In this document: one piece after another, positions 28,080 through 36,780 of the stretch | Layout of the letters: each line of letters starts with the position of its first letter | Numbering within the stretch: position 1 is the first letter of the stretch | From: Caldithrix abyssi | GTDB lineage: Bacteria; Calditrichota; Calditrichia; Calditrichales; Calditrichaceae | Assembly (NCBI GenBank): GCA_011369465.1 | Contig: DRQG01000054.1 | Span: forward strand, 1 to 51,120 | DNA: 51,120 nt | Direction: 5' to 3' | Program-made: the position numbers and the translations under genes | The notes under the pieces: generated by a model | Told to the model about the DNA's origin: nothing | The model's database searches: none | Seen by the model: only the letters and a program-made list of their open reading frames with translations

Positions 28080-29027
28080 ATGAAAACTCACTATAGAATT
28101 TTACTGCCGGTTCTGGCCGGTTTAATGATTTTTGCTTGTTCCACAACCACAGACTCCACAGATGATGGCAGCAAAGAATTCGTTGCCGATCTGAATGATT
28201 TTAAAGACTATCAAAACTGGACGGAAGTCGATCTGTTGTACGGACCCGATCCGCTGCTGCAAGCAGCTCACGGTGCAAACGACGGGTTGTACCGCCGGGT
28301 CTATATTAAGGACAATGCCCAACCCGAAAACGGTAAGTATCCTACGGGTACAATTATTCTTAAAGAATTGCGCACGCCCGACGGCACGCTAACCGGCGCT
28401 TTAACCGTTCTGGTTAAGCGGGACGGCGGTTTTAATCCCGACGGCAACGGATGGGAATGGTTTATGACCGACACCGATCTGACAACGGTTATTACACAGG
28501 GGGATAATGCTACAGCCGGCAGCGGTGCCTGCGCAAGCTGTCATAGCGGAGCCAATGTAAACAATAACGGTACCGACTGGGTTTTTAAACATCCCAATGA
28601 AAGCGAATTTGAAGCTGATCTGGATGATTTTAAAGATTATCTCACCTGGACAAAAGTGACAACGAATTTTGGCCCGGATCCGTTTTTACAGTCCGCACAC
28701 GGCGTTTCCGACTCACTCTATCGAAACGTCTATTTTAAAGACGGAGTAAAGGCTGTGAACGGGGAGTATCTTAAACGTACAATCATTTTAAAAGAGCTGC
28801 GCGATAAGGATGGCAATTTGGCCGGCGCCACCACAGTTCTGGTTAAACGCGGCGGCGATTTTAACCCGGATGGCAACGGCTGGGAATGGTTTATGGTAGA
28901 TACCGGTTTAACAACCATCATGACCCGGGGAGATAACGCTACTGCCGGAGGCGGTGCATGTGCCAGTTGCCACAATGGAGCGAATAATATGGGTAACGGG
29001 ATGGATTGGGTATTTACCCAGCCGTAA
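28080..29027 (+). CDS. Tandem P460-like dihaem lipoprotein
   Basis: A 315-aa predicted lipoprotein (lipobox MIFAC near residue 20) built from two near-identical halves of about 135 aa, each starting FxADLxDFKDYxxWT and ending with one haem motif, ACASCHSG in the first and ACASCHNG in the second. The halves resemble the cytochrome P460 fold (GTIILKEL, LVKR.G.FNPDGNGWEWFM, then CxxCH), whose known members oxidise hydroxylamine or related small molecules. The Lys cross-link to haem cannot be judged by eye. GGGGG ribosome site upstream; a strong terminator follows. Confidence 0.78.
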   Translation: MKTHYRILLPVLAGLMIFACSTTTDSTDDGSKEFVADLNDFKDYQNWTEVDLLYGPDPLLQAAHGANDGLYRRVYIKDNAQPENGKYPTGTIILKELRTPDGTLTGALTVLVKRDGGFNPDGNGWEWFMTDTDLTTVITQGDNATAGSGACASCHSGANVNNNGTDWVFKHPNESEFEADLDDFKDYLTWTKVTTNFGPDPFLQSAHGVSDSLYRNVYFKDGVKAVNGEYLKRTIILKELRDKDGNLAGATTVLVKRGGDFNPDGNGWEWFMVDTGLTTIMTRGDNATAGGGACASCHNGANNMGNGMDWVFTQP

Positions 29028-29073
29028 TTTTTTTATACATAAATATATTGTTATAGTCTATCATTGTGAAGTC

Positions 29074-29104
29074 ACCCCATCATCCGCCGGATGGTGGGGT
29101 TTTT
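29074..29104 (+). terminator. Rho-independent terminator
   Basis: ACCCCATCATCCG (29074-29086) and CGGATGGTGGGGT (29088-29100) form a 13-bp stem, followed by TTTT and an AT-rich run. It ends the transcript of the P460-like gene, 47 bp after its stop. Confidence 0.85.
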
Positions 29105-29202
29105 ATTTATTTCCGGGATTGTTATTCCTAATAATTTGGTTATTTTTAGGATTATAATTCCTAAAAATTGATTTTTTTGGAATTCATCCCTATATTAAAG
29201 CT

Positions 29203-30330
29203 ATGAAAATCGCCCGGTTCTACTCAAATCTTGACAAACATTTAAAGCCCAACAAAGTACTGGTTATCTATGGCCCCAGGCAAGTAGGAAAGACCACGCT
29301 TCTCAACGATTATCTGCGCTCGACGCGCTATAAATATCGGCTGGATTCTGGCGAAAATATCCGTATCCAGGAACTGCTTTCGTCCCCTGACTTTAACCGT
29401 ATTTCAGATTATGCCAGCGGTTATGAGCTTATTGCCATTGACGAAGCTCAGAAGATACCTAACATTGGTTCCATACTAAAGATTATGGTAGATCATCTGC
29501 CCGGAATACGTATTATCGCTACGGGATCCTCCTCTTTTGAGTTATCCGGTCAAATCGGCGAACCTCTGACCGGCCGCAAACGCATGCTCCTTCTTTTTCC
29601 CATTGCCCAACTGGAATTAAAAGAGCATTTTAATCCTTTCGATTTAAAAAATCTTCTTCCGGATTTTTTGATTTACGGTTCTTATCCTGAGGTTGTTGCC
29701 ACTGAAAATAAAAAGGAAAAAATAGAAATTCTTAGCGAAATCAGCGGCTCCTATTTAATGAAGGATCTGCTGGAGCTCAATGGAATCAAAAGCTCGCAAA
29801 AACTAATAATGATTTTGCGCTTATTGGCTTTTCAAATTGGAAGCGAAGTATCCCTAAATGAAATAGCGCAAAAAGTGGGATTGGATTATAAGACGGTTGG
29901 CCGTTATATTGATTTGTTGGAAAAGACTTTTATCCTCTATCGTCTATCTGGCTATAGCCGCAATTTGCGCAATGAGATGACAAAAAAACAAAAATATTTT
30001 TTTTATGATACGGGAATTCGAAATGCCCTTATAGCCAATTTCAATCCCATTGAATTGAGAAATGACGTGGGGCAATTATGGGAGAATTTTCTTTTTATCG
30101 AAAGGCTAAAAAAGCAGTCGTACACAGGTATTTATAGCAATAACTATTTTTGGCGGACATGGTCGCAGGATGAAATTGATTTTATTGAAGAAAGAGAAGG
30201 TAATCTGTATGCTTATGAATTCAAATGGGCGGCCAAAACAACAAAACCGCCCAGATTATGGCAAAAAACCTATCCGGATAGTTCTTTTCAGGTAATTACT
30301 CCTGAGAACTATCTTGACTTTATCGCCTGA
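29203..30330 (+). CDS. AAA-14/DUF4143 family ATPase
   Basis: A 375-aa P-loop protein: Walker A GPRQVGKTT (about 24-32), Walker B ELIAIDEAQKIP, sensor IRIIATGSSSFEL, then a winged-helix segment (LNEIAQKVGLDYKTVGRYIDLLEKTFILYRLSGYSRNLR) and the C-terminal DUF4143 region with a nuclease-like WRTWSQDEIDFIEEREGNLYAYEFKW. These solitary ATPases are widespread in mobile and accessory DNA and their function is unclear. It has its own AT-rich upstream region after a terminator, so it is likely monocistronic. Confidence 0.88.
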   Translation: MKIARFYSNLDKHLKPNKVLVIYGPRQVGKTTLLNDYLRSTRYKYRLDSGENIRIQELLSSPDFNRISDYASGYELIAIDEAQKIPNIGSILKIMVDHLPGIRIIATGSSSFELSGQIGEPLTGRKRMLLLFPIAQLELKEHFNPFDLKNLLPDFLIYGSYPEVVATENKKEKIEILSEISGSYLMKDLLELNGIKSSQKLIMILRLLAFQIGSEVSLNEIAQKVGLDYKTVGRYIDLLEKTFILYRLSGYSRNLRNEMTKKQKYFFYDTGIRNALIANFNPIELRNDVGQLWENFLFIERLKKQSYTGIYSNNYFWRTWSQDEIDFIEEREGNLYAYEFKWAAKTTKPPRLWQKTYPDSSFQVITPENYLDFIA

Positions 30331-30356
30331 CACCGCAATCCGACAGAAGACTGCAT

Positions 30357-30830
30357 TCAACCTCCTTTTTTTAACGTTCTTAAATCATCCAGCACTTCCC
30401 GATGATGTTCTTTTACCTTCACTTTAGGATATACTTTTACAATCCTGCCCTGTGGATCGATAATGAAGGTGGAACGGACAATGCCCATGAACTCTTTTCC
30501 GTACAGTTTTTTCTTCTGCCAGACGCCGTACGTTTCGCAAACATTCGACCCGGCATCGCTGAGCAGTTTAAAAGTCAAACCGTGTTTATCGGCAAATTTT
30601 TTATGCCGTTCAACGGAATCTTTACTTACGCCCAACACAACCGCTTCGCTCTCGTCTATTTGCGGCAAAACCGTTTGGAAGTTGCAGGCTTCGGTTGTGC
30701 ATCCGGGCGTCATATCTTTGGGATAGAAATAGAGTATGACCCATTTCCCTTTAAAATCGGAAAGGTTTACCTTTTCATTGTTTTGATCCGGTAATGTAAA
30801 ATCCGGCGCTTTTGTACCTTCTGCAAGCAT
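30357..30830 (-). CDS. bcp: Peroxiredoxin, Bcp/PrxQ type
   Basis: A 157-aa thiol peroxidase reducing hydroperoxides with thioredoxin as donor, cytoplasmic. The two-cysteine PrxQ pattern TPGCTTEACNF (about 41-51) holds the peroxidatic and resolving Cys five residues apart. YFYPKDMTPG, VVLGVSKDS and RSTFIIDPQGRI fit the family. GGAG lies upstream of the ATG. It converges on the ATPase gene, 26 bp between stops. Confidence 0.95.
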   Translation of the reverse strand: MLAEGTKAPDFTLPDQNNEKVNLSDFKGKWVILYFYPKDMTPGCTTEACNFQTVLPQIDESEAVVLGVSKDSVERHKKFADKHGLTFKLLSDAGSNVCETYGVWQKKKLYGKEFMGIVRSTFIIDPQGRIVKVYPKVKVKEHHREVLDDLRTLKKGG

Positions 30831-30913
30831 CTGTGGTGTTCTCCTTAAATTTCAATCATTTCAACAAAACATTTGATTCCGATATTGCACTGTGGGCAGC
30901 AATTGCCTAACAA

Positions 30914-30959
30914 ACAAAAAAGGGAACGATTTTGCGGCGCAATTCATTCCCTTTTTTGT
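30914..30959 (-). terminator. Terminator after the 19-haem cytochrome gene
   Basis: ACAAAAAAGGGAA (30914-30926) and TTCCCTTTTTTGT (30947-30959) form a 13-bp stem with U-runs on both strands. It lies 24 bp past the minus-strand stop at 30983, so it ends the leftward cytochrome genes. Confidence 0.8.
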
Positions 30960-30982
30960 ATTTAAAACCCCACATATTTTGG

Positions 30983-33757
30983 CTATTTATATCCTATCAA
31001 CTCCGAAAAAATGATGAGTATGATCAGGATGATTCCAATGGTGAGAAAAAGATACCCGAAAAAAGAAATGATTCGATCCCACTGTTTGGGGACATAATCC
31101 TTAACCACCACTTTCCGCAACAAACCTGTTCTCTTTAACCGCTCATATTCTTCCGGCCGTTCTTTCTTGTATTCCTCCAACGGCACAAGGCCGGTAAAAA
31201 TAACCTTATCCATCGGAAAGGATTCCGGGCGCAGATGTGTATTGAAAAAATGAATGGTAAAAATAAATCCGACAGCCAGCAGAGCTTCGTCACTGTGAAT
31301 AATGGTGGCTACATTGATCAGCCAGCCAGGCAGCCAGTTGGTAAAGAATTCCGGGAACCACAGCATTAAACCGGACAATCCGATAACCGCTACACCCCAA
31401 AAGACAGCGAAATAATCAAACTTTTCCCAATAGGTCCAACGCCCGTAATTCGGTTTGGGGCCCCGGCCAAGAAACCACTTCATGGTTGCCCAAAAATCTT
31501 TTATGTCTTTTTTATTGAACATCATCGAATTTTTACCCAGAAAGAACTCGAAAAAACCCTTTTTTGTTTGTTGTTTTTTCTTTATGAGCAAATACAAGTG
31601 GGATATAAAATATCCGAAGGTAATCATGGCTGCAATCCGATGAAGCGTCCCTGCGGCGATAACCCCGCCAATCGTTTCCGCTAACGTTTTTGCCCAGGGC
31701 ATTCCGGAAAATTTGAGCATCATTCCTGTAAGCGCTAAGGTTAAAAAGCTCAGGATAACAAACACATGGGTTATGCGATGCGGCCTTTCAAAACGGCGGA
31801 TATAATAGCGCGTTACCTGTTCTTTTTCTTCTTTTTTCCGTCGCAACATTTGTTTAAATGATTTTGGCAGCCAAAGTAAAGTATGAATGCCAAAGAATGA
31901 GAAAACGCTTATCAATAAAATCGTCATCGCCCAATAGGTGTAATACAAAATTGGATACTTTATAGGGTCATGGTGTGTGGCATGCGTTAAATAGCCGGTA
32001 AAACGCTCATTGGCATCTTTGTGACATTGCTGGCAGGTTTCTACAATATGGTACATGCTTACGCTGGAATTCGGATCGGATACAGGTCGAATTTTGTGCG
32101 CCGTGTGGCAATCGGAGCATTTAGCTGATTCCAGGTAGCCGAGGCGATAGGCTTTACCGTGCATAGTCTCTAAATAAGATTCGGATAAGTCGGTATGACA
32201 ACTACCGCAGGTTTGGGTTACCTCCGTCATAAATTTATCTTGTGTAACCGTACTGATGGTATGTGAAGAGTGGCAATTCGTACAGGTTGGCAGTTCCTGC
32301 ATCTTTTTGTCATCCGTTGAAAAATGAGCGCTTTTGATATAATCTTTGTAAATACCTCTATGGCAGGCTGCACAAGTGGCGGGAACATTTCTCTTATAAA
32401 CGGATGATCTCGGATTATCATGTTTTAATACCTGATGGGCGGTATGGCAGTCCGTACAAACAGCGCTGGGAAGCAGACCTTTTACCACCAGCCCCCGGCC
32501 GTGCACACTCTGCGAATAATCGGTATAGGCATCCACTTCAGCCAGTTCCTTTGTTTTCTCTACTGGGCTGTCCGACCGGTGGCATGTACCGCACAGCTTT
32601 GGTATGGCCGCTCTATAAGTAGGTGAGTTTTCATCAATATTCGCTTTTATATGATGATCGCCATGACAGGTTGTGCATTCCGGTGCGTCTTTCACTCCTT
32701 CTTGCAAGGCCTTACCATGACCGCTGTTAGCGAATTCCTCCGCAGTTTTGATATGACAATTGGAACAGTCCACCTTACCCGCGGTTTTACACGGTCTCTT
32801 TAAACGGGGGTTAACATCGCTGTGGCATTTTACGCAGCTTACTTCATTATGAACGGAAGATTTAATATCTTCCTTAACCACCTTTAACGATATTTCTTTA
32901 CCGTTTTCCGTTTTGTGAATGCCATCCTGACTATGGCATTTTAAGCAGGACTGATCGGCCACGGTTAGTACTACCGATTCTTTTCTGGCCTTATGCGGCA
33001 AGTGGCAATCTGTACAAGTTGGAATGGAGTTTGGGTCTTTACGCCATTTTTCACCTTCGATGACCTGTTTATGAACATCTTCAATTCTGGTATGGCATTT
33101 CATACAGGTTTTGGCCACGTTTCGCGGCGCAATGGACGATTTTTCATCGGTGTGCGGCAAGATTAGATGACTGTTATGACAATCCACACAAGCAGCCGTT
33201 ACAATCAATCCCTTTTTGAACAGACCTTCGCCATGGATACTGAGGCTGTAATTTTCCAGAATATTGTGTTCGGTAATGTTGTACACTTTGGCCACCGGGG
33301 CACCCTCTTTATGGCACTTACCACACAAAAAAGGTATGTTCATTTTGTAAGAAGGCGATTTGGGATCGGATATGGCCAGAATATCATGTTTCCCATGACA
33401 CTCGATACAGGTGGGAGCATAAATCTGTTTTGCGTGCAAAGCTTTTCCGTGGATACCCGCTTCATAATCGTGCTGCACATCGTCGTGACAATCGCCACAG
33501 AAAACAGGCTCCACTTCGCCCTCGTCGGGGTGCTCGTCCGTATTAACAGAGGAATGACAGTCGATACAATCTAATTCACCATGGATGGAATGGTTCACAA
33601 CGTCCTCATCCACAAATAAACTAATCTCTCTGTTGCCTCGCTCCATGGTTAATTCGGTATCATCATGGCAATCCAGGCATCCTTCACTATCTTCGGCTCT
33701 GGCAGAAAGGACAATTGAAAATAAAATCAGTATTGTTATGAAAACGGATGTTTTCAC
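30983..33757 (-). CDS. 19-haem cytochrome with C-terminal cytochrome b membrane domain
   Basis: About 924 aa. I prefer the GTG at 33757, which has GGAG 8 nt upstream and gives signal VKTSVFITILILFSIVLSARA; the TTG at 33781 would add eight charged residues. The periplasmic part (to about residue 600) holds 19 CxxCH motifs by my count, several in repeated GCLDCH / IHGELDCIDCH units. The last third is a membrane domain with about five helices (ILLISVFSFFGIHTLLWLP, HVFVILSFLTLALTGMML, GVAVIGLSGLMLWFPEFF and others) and His residues suited to two b haems, like cytochrome b561/CbcL-type quinol enzymes. It likely moves electrons between menaquinol and periplasmic cytochromes. A terminator precedes it, so it may be partly separate from the operon upstream. 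Confidence 0.88.
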   Translation of the reverse strand: MKTSVFITILILFSIVLSARAEDSEGCLDCHDDTELTMERGNREISLFVDEDVVNHSIHGELDCIDCHSSVNTDEHPDEGEVEPVFCGDCHDDVQHDYEAGIHGKALHAKQIYAPTCIECHGKHDILAISDPKSPSYKMNIPFLCGKCHKEGAPVAKVYNITEHNILENYSLSIHGEGLFKKGLIVTAACVDCHNSHLILPHTDEKSSIAPRNVAKTCMKCHTRIEDVHKQVIEGEKWRKDPNSIPTCTDCHLPHKARKESVVLTVADQSCLKCHSQDGIHKTENGKEISLKVVKEDIKSSVHNEVSCVKCHSDVNPRLKRPCKTAGKVDCSNCHIKTAEEFANSGHGKALQEGVKDAPECTTCHGDHHIKANIDENSPTYRAAIPKLCGTCHRSDSPVEKTKELAEVDAYTDYSQSVHGRGLVVKGLLPSAVCTDCHTAHQVLKHDNPRSSVYKRNVPATCAACHRGIYKDYIKSAHFSTDDKKMQELPTCTNCHSSHTISTVTQDKFMTEVTQTCGSCHTDLSESYLETMHGKAYRLGYLESAKCSDCHTAHKIRPVSDPNSSVSMYHIVETCQQCHKDANERFTGYLTHATHHDPIKYPILYYTYWAMTILLISVFSFFGIHTLLWLPKSFKQMLRRKKEEKEQVTRYYIRRFERPHRITHVFVILSFLTLALTGMMLKFSGMPWAKTLAETIGGVIAAGTLHRIAAMITFGYFISHLYLLIKKKQQTKKGFFEFFLGKNSMMFNKKDIKDFWATMKWFLGRGPKPNYGRWTYWEKFDYFAVFWGVAVIGLSGLMLWFPEFFTNWLPGWLINVATIIHSDEALLAVGFIFTIHFFNTHLRPESFPMDKVIFTGLVPLEEYKKERPEEYERLKRTGLLRKVVVKDYVPKQWDRIISFFGYLFLTIGIILIILIIFSELIGYK

Positions 33758-33883
33758 CTCGGATGCTCCTTTTTTCAACAACCATTTTTTAATTTAAATT
33801 CCTGAGATTTTAATATAACCGGTCGCCTCTTATCTGGTTTTATCGTGAATACCGGTTTCTTAATTTGAGGGGATATTCTGGAA

Positions 33884-33914
33884 AAAATGGCCTCATTATT
33901 TACGAGGCCATTTT
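33884..33914 (-). terminator. Terminator between the two cytochrome b fusion genes
   Basis: Read on the minus strand, AAAATGGCCTC and GAGGCCATTTT (11-bp stem, 9-nt loop) are followed by two more Ts. It follows the 11-haem gene stop at 33973 and precedes the 19-haem gene start at 33757. Confidence 0.8.
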
Positions 33915-33972
33915 CTATAAGTTAAAGATTGCTCGGGAATTAAAGCAATCATTAAATTATTTTTTAAATCGA

Positions 33973-35901
33973 TTAATCCTGGTGTGATTTTTTGTTTATT
34001 TTAATCTGCGATTTTAACTCCTCATATTCTAAGGGATGGTGATGTTTGAGTTCTTCTTCTGTTATCTTACCATCCATCCAGGTTAAACTGACCGGATATT
34101 TTTCCGGATGGAAAATAACGAAGAACCAGTGCCAAACAAGTATAGCTAAAGTCGCCAGCCAGGCTTCGTAATAATGAATAATTTCGGATGTTTCGAATAA
34201 CCAGGATGGAAAAATGCCTATAAATATCTCAGGGAACCAAAGTACCAGACCGCTGGCGCCCATGACTACAACACCCCAGATAAGGGCCAAATATTCGGCT
34301 TTTTCCGCATAATCAAATCGAGGGAATTTGGGTCGCTCACTCGTTAACCCGAGATGAAATTTAATATTTTGAATCAAGTCCTTTATGTCGTCTATCGTCG
34401 GCATTAATGCTTTAACATCGCGATGGCCTTTTTTTGTAAAGATAAAATAGAATAACTGGATTACGGAAATCGTTCCCATAACTATTGCCGCCGCCCTGTG
34501 TAAAGTGGAACGAATGGCCTCATTCATACCCAGGTCAACCAGTAAAGTAACCCAGCCGGCATTCGGAAATTTAAGCGCAAAACCGGTAACCGCCAGTGTG
34601 GTAAAGCTAAGAAACATAAGAAAGTGTTGATACACTTCCCACGATTGAAACCGTTGAACGCGCGGCATGTTCTTTTCTCTTTTACGTTTTTCCCGGATAA
34701 AATGTAAAAGAATCAGCATATTATGGACAAGCATACCGCCTATAACTACAATGATCAGCCAGGTATATACCACACGAAAAATATATGCGACCGGGTTTCT
34801 GGACTTTAAATCCAACGGGTGGACTTCAATGTTGATGAAACTTTCCGTAATATTATCGTGGCATTGTCCGCAGGTTTCTTTGAGATGTGCTTTATTTGTG
34901 CTGGCCAGAGGGTCCAGATTACTTCTAATGGAATGAACTTCGTGGCAGCTTGTACAGGTTGCCGCATCTTGATCACCCTTTAGCAAGGCCAACCCATGAT
35001 AGGAGCGGGCATAGGATTCAAATCGACGCGGGTCTAAACCATACCGCTGCATCATCACTTCGGAGGCATGACAGTTATTACAAATCTGGGAGGAAGCATT
35101 AAGTCTGTTTGTTACCGCGTCTTTGGACTTTGGTGAAAGGATTCGATGTTCACCGTGACAATCGTTACAGGCAGGGGCTTCCACATGCCCACGCTGAATG
35201 CCCTGCCAGTGAACACTCTGCTGGTATTCTTCAAAAATTTTCTCATGACAGGTGCCGCAGGTTTTCGGAATGTTTTGTTTACTGTAGCTACATTCAGGAT
35301 TTATTTTACTAAGTATTTGATGATAATCATGGCAATTAATACAGGTGGGGGGATTTTTATCAGGCTCTTCATGTAGAATTCTATCGTGCACACTGCCATG
35401 ATATTTAGAAACCGGCGTTTCACCCCGCAACCCCAAACGACGCATTACAGCCGGCTTATCATGACAATTCCCGCAAGTTTTTTCAATATTCAATTTATAG
35501 GTATGTGAATTTTTGTCGTCGGAAGGTAAAATATCATGTGTGCCGTGACAGTTTTTGCAGGTCGCTGTTTCAACAACAGTATCCATGCGTGAGAGCCAGT
35601 GTACACTTTTCTGATAATCTGCCTGCTCATCTTCGTGGCAATTTCCACAGGATACCGATGCCACTACTTCTTCATTAGGATGATCTTCAATCATTTCGTG
35701 GCAGTCGGTGCATTCCAGATCGCCATGGATGGAATTATCCAATACTTTATGATCCACGAAAACAGAGACTTCAACTGAATCGTTGATGGATTTAGTCAAA
35801 TCCCTTTCATTATGACAATCCATGCAATCATCATTCGTCTGTGTGAATGATAACATCGGCGTTACCAGTAAAAGGAACAGCCAGATTAAACTTTTTTTCA
35901 T
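33973..35901 (-). CDS. 11-haem cytochrome with C-terminal cytochrome b membrane domain
   Basis: A 642-aa protein: signal peptide (residues 3-20), then a periplasmic part with 11 CxxCH motifs (DCMDCHNE, ECTDCHEM, SCGNCHED and so on), then from about residue 370 a membrane domain with HNMLILLHFIREKR, FLMFLSFTTLALTGFALKF and GVVVMGASGLVLWFPEIF. It is a shorter paralogue of the 19-haem protein; the LTGFALKFP/LTGMMLKFS and SGLVLWFPEIF/SGLMLWFPEFF segments match directly. A quinol-linked role at the membrane is likely. GGAG precedes the ATG, and the 12-haem gene ends 15 bp upstream. Confidence 0.88.
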   Translation of the reverse strand: MKKSLIWLFLLLVTPMLSFTQTNDDCMDCHNERDLTKSINDSVEVSVFVDHKVLDNSIHGDLECTDCHEMIEDHPNEEVVASVSCGNCHEDEQADYQKSVHWLSRMDTVVETATCKNCHGTHDILPSDDKNSHTYKLNIEKTCGNCHDKPAVMRRLGLRGETPVSKYHGSVHDRILHEEPDKNPPTCINCHDYHQILSKINPECSYSKQNIPKTCGTCHEKIFEEYQQSVHWQGIQRGHVEAPACNDCHGEHRILSPKSKDAVTNRLNASSQICNNCHASEVMMQRYGLDPRRFESYARSYHGLALLKGDQDAATCTSCHEVHSIRSNLDPLASTNKAHLKETCGQCHDNITESFINIEVHPLDLKSRNPVAYIFRVVYTWLIIVVIGGMLVHNMLILLHFIREKRKREKNMPRVQRFQSWEVYQHFLMFLSFTTLAVTGFALKFPNAGWVTLLVDLGMNEAIRSTLHRAAAIVMGTISVIQLFYFIFTKKGHRDVKALMPTIDDIKDLIQNIKFHLGLTSERPKFPRFDYAEKAEYLALIWGVVVMGASGLVLWFPEIFIGIFPSWLFETSEIIHYYEAWLATLAILVWHWFFVIFHPEKYPVSLTWMDGKITEEELKHHHPLEYEELKSQIKINKKSHQD

Positions 35902-35916
35902 CGGAACTCCTGTATT

Positions 35917-36777
35917 CTAATTGTGGCACTGTATGCAGGCATCGTCACCGCTCGTATGACATACGGTACAACGGTCATAATCAATCCGTGCTTCCACCGC
36001 ATGCTGACTGGCCCAGTCCGGAGCAGAATGGTTTATCGGTACAATATAATTAATTGTCGTATGGCATTCAATACAGTAATTGGTGTTTTGATGGCATGTA
36101 AAACAGGAGCTTTCACGGGTTAAATAACTGGCAGAATGGGTTAAAATAAATTCTGCAGGGTGTGACTGATTCATCAGATTATCGCCCTGATGACAGTCTA
36201 TGCAATAACTCTTTTGATGGCAGGAATTACAATTTTCGCTACCGGTTTCCGCATAACTGCCATGGCTTCGTTTCCAATTTTCCATATGATTGGCCGGAAT
36301 TATGCTTTCGTTTTTATCGTGGCAAAGATAGCATCCTTCTGTGGTTTGAGGTACATCGTGGCAGTTCATACAGGTTTCCATAGTTGGCAGATGCATTCCC
36401 TCGGTAACAAATTCTTTTGCACTAATACCGCTATGGCAGGTTTCGCATTCGGTATCTCGATCGATATGTGCTTTATGACTGAAATGTGTTATGTAATTAT
36501 TAATTCTTGGCAGCAGGACGGGTTCTTCCCCATTTTTATGGCAGGAAGTACAATCCGTATCCTCTTCGTCATGACAGTTATAACATGTTTCCATATCCGG
36601 GAGCAAATCATCCGCGGCATTCTGGCTTTCTGCTGCCTTGGCATGGCAGTCGTTACAGTTCGCATCTGCTTCTTCCGTATGAAATTTATGTGAGAAAATC
36701 AAGTCGGAGTCCCAGTTAATTGCCGAGGCCAAAACCAGGCCCATAAAGCCAAGGATAGCTATTATTTTCATCTTCAT
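35917..36777 (-). CDS. 12-haem periplasmic c-type cytochrome
   Basis: A 286-aa secreted protein (signal MKMKIIAILGFMGLVLASA) with 12 CxxCH motifs, about one per 24 residues, ending in ACIQCHN at the very C-terminus. It also has many extra His residues for bis-His ligation (FSHKFH, FSHKAH, NHMENW). The density and length recall MtrA/DmsE-type electron-wire cytochromes, though MtrA has 10. Its gene lies 3 bp after the barrel gene at 36781 (same strand, barrel first), so the pair could form a barrel-plugging conduit. No catalytic site is evident. Confidence 0.88.
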   Translation of the reverse strand: MKMKIIAILGFMGLVLASAINWDSDLIFSHKFHTEEADANCNDCHAKAAESQNAADDLLPDMETCYNCHDEEDTDCTSCHKNGEEPVLLPRINNYITHFSHKAHIDRDTECETCHSGISAKEFVTEGMHLPTMETCMNCHDVPQTTEGCYLCHDKNESIIPANHMENWKRSHGSYAETGSENCNSCHQKSYCIDCHQGDNLMNQSHPAEFILTHSASYLTRESSCFTCHQNTNYCIECHTTINYIVPINHSAPDWASQHAVEARIDYDRCTVCHTSGDDACIQCHN

Positions 36778-36780
36778 AGT

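Noticed and set aside
29203-30330. ATPase gene as part of a mobile element
   Set aside because: No inverted repeats, integrase or transposase on either side.
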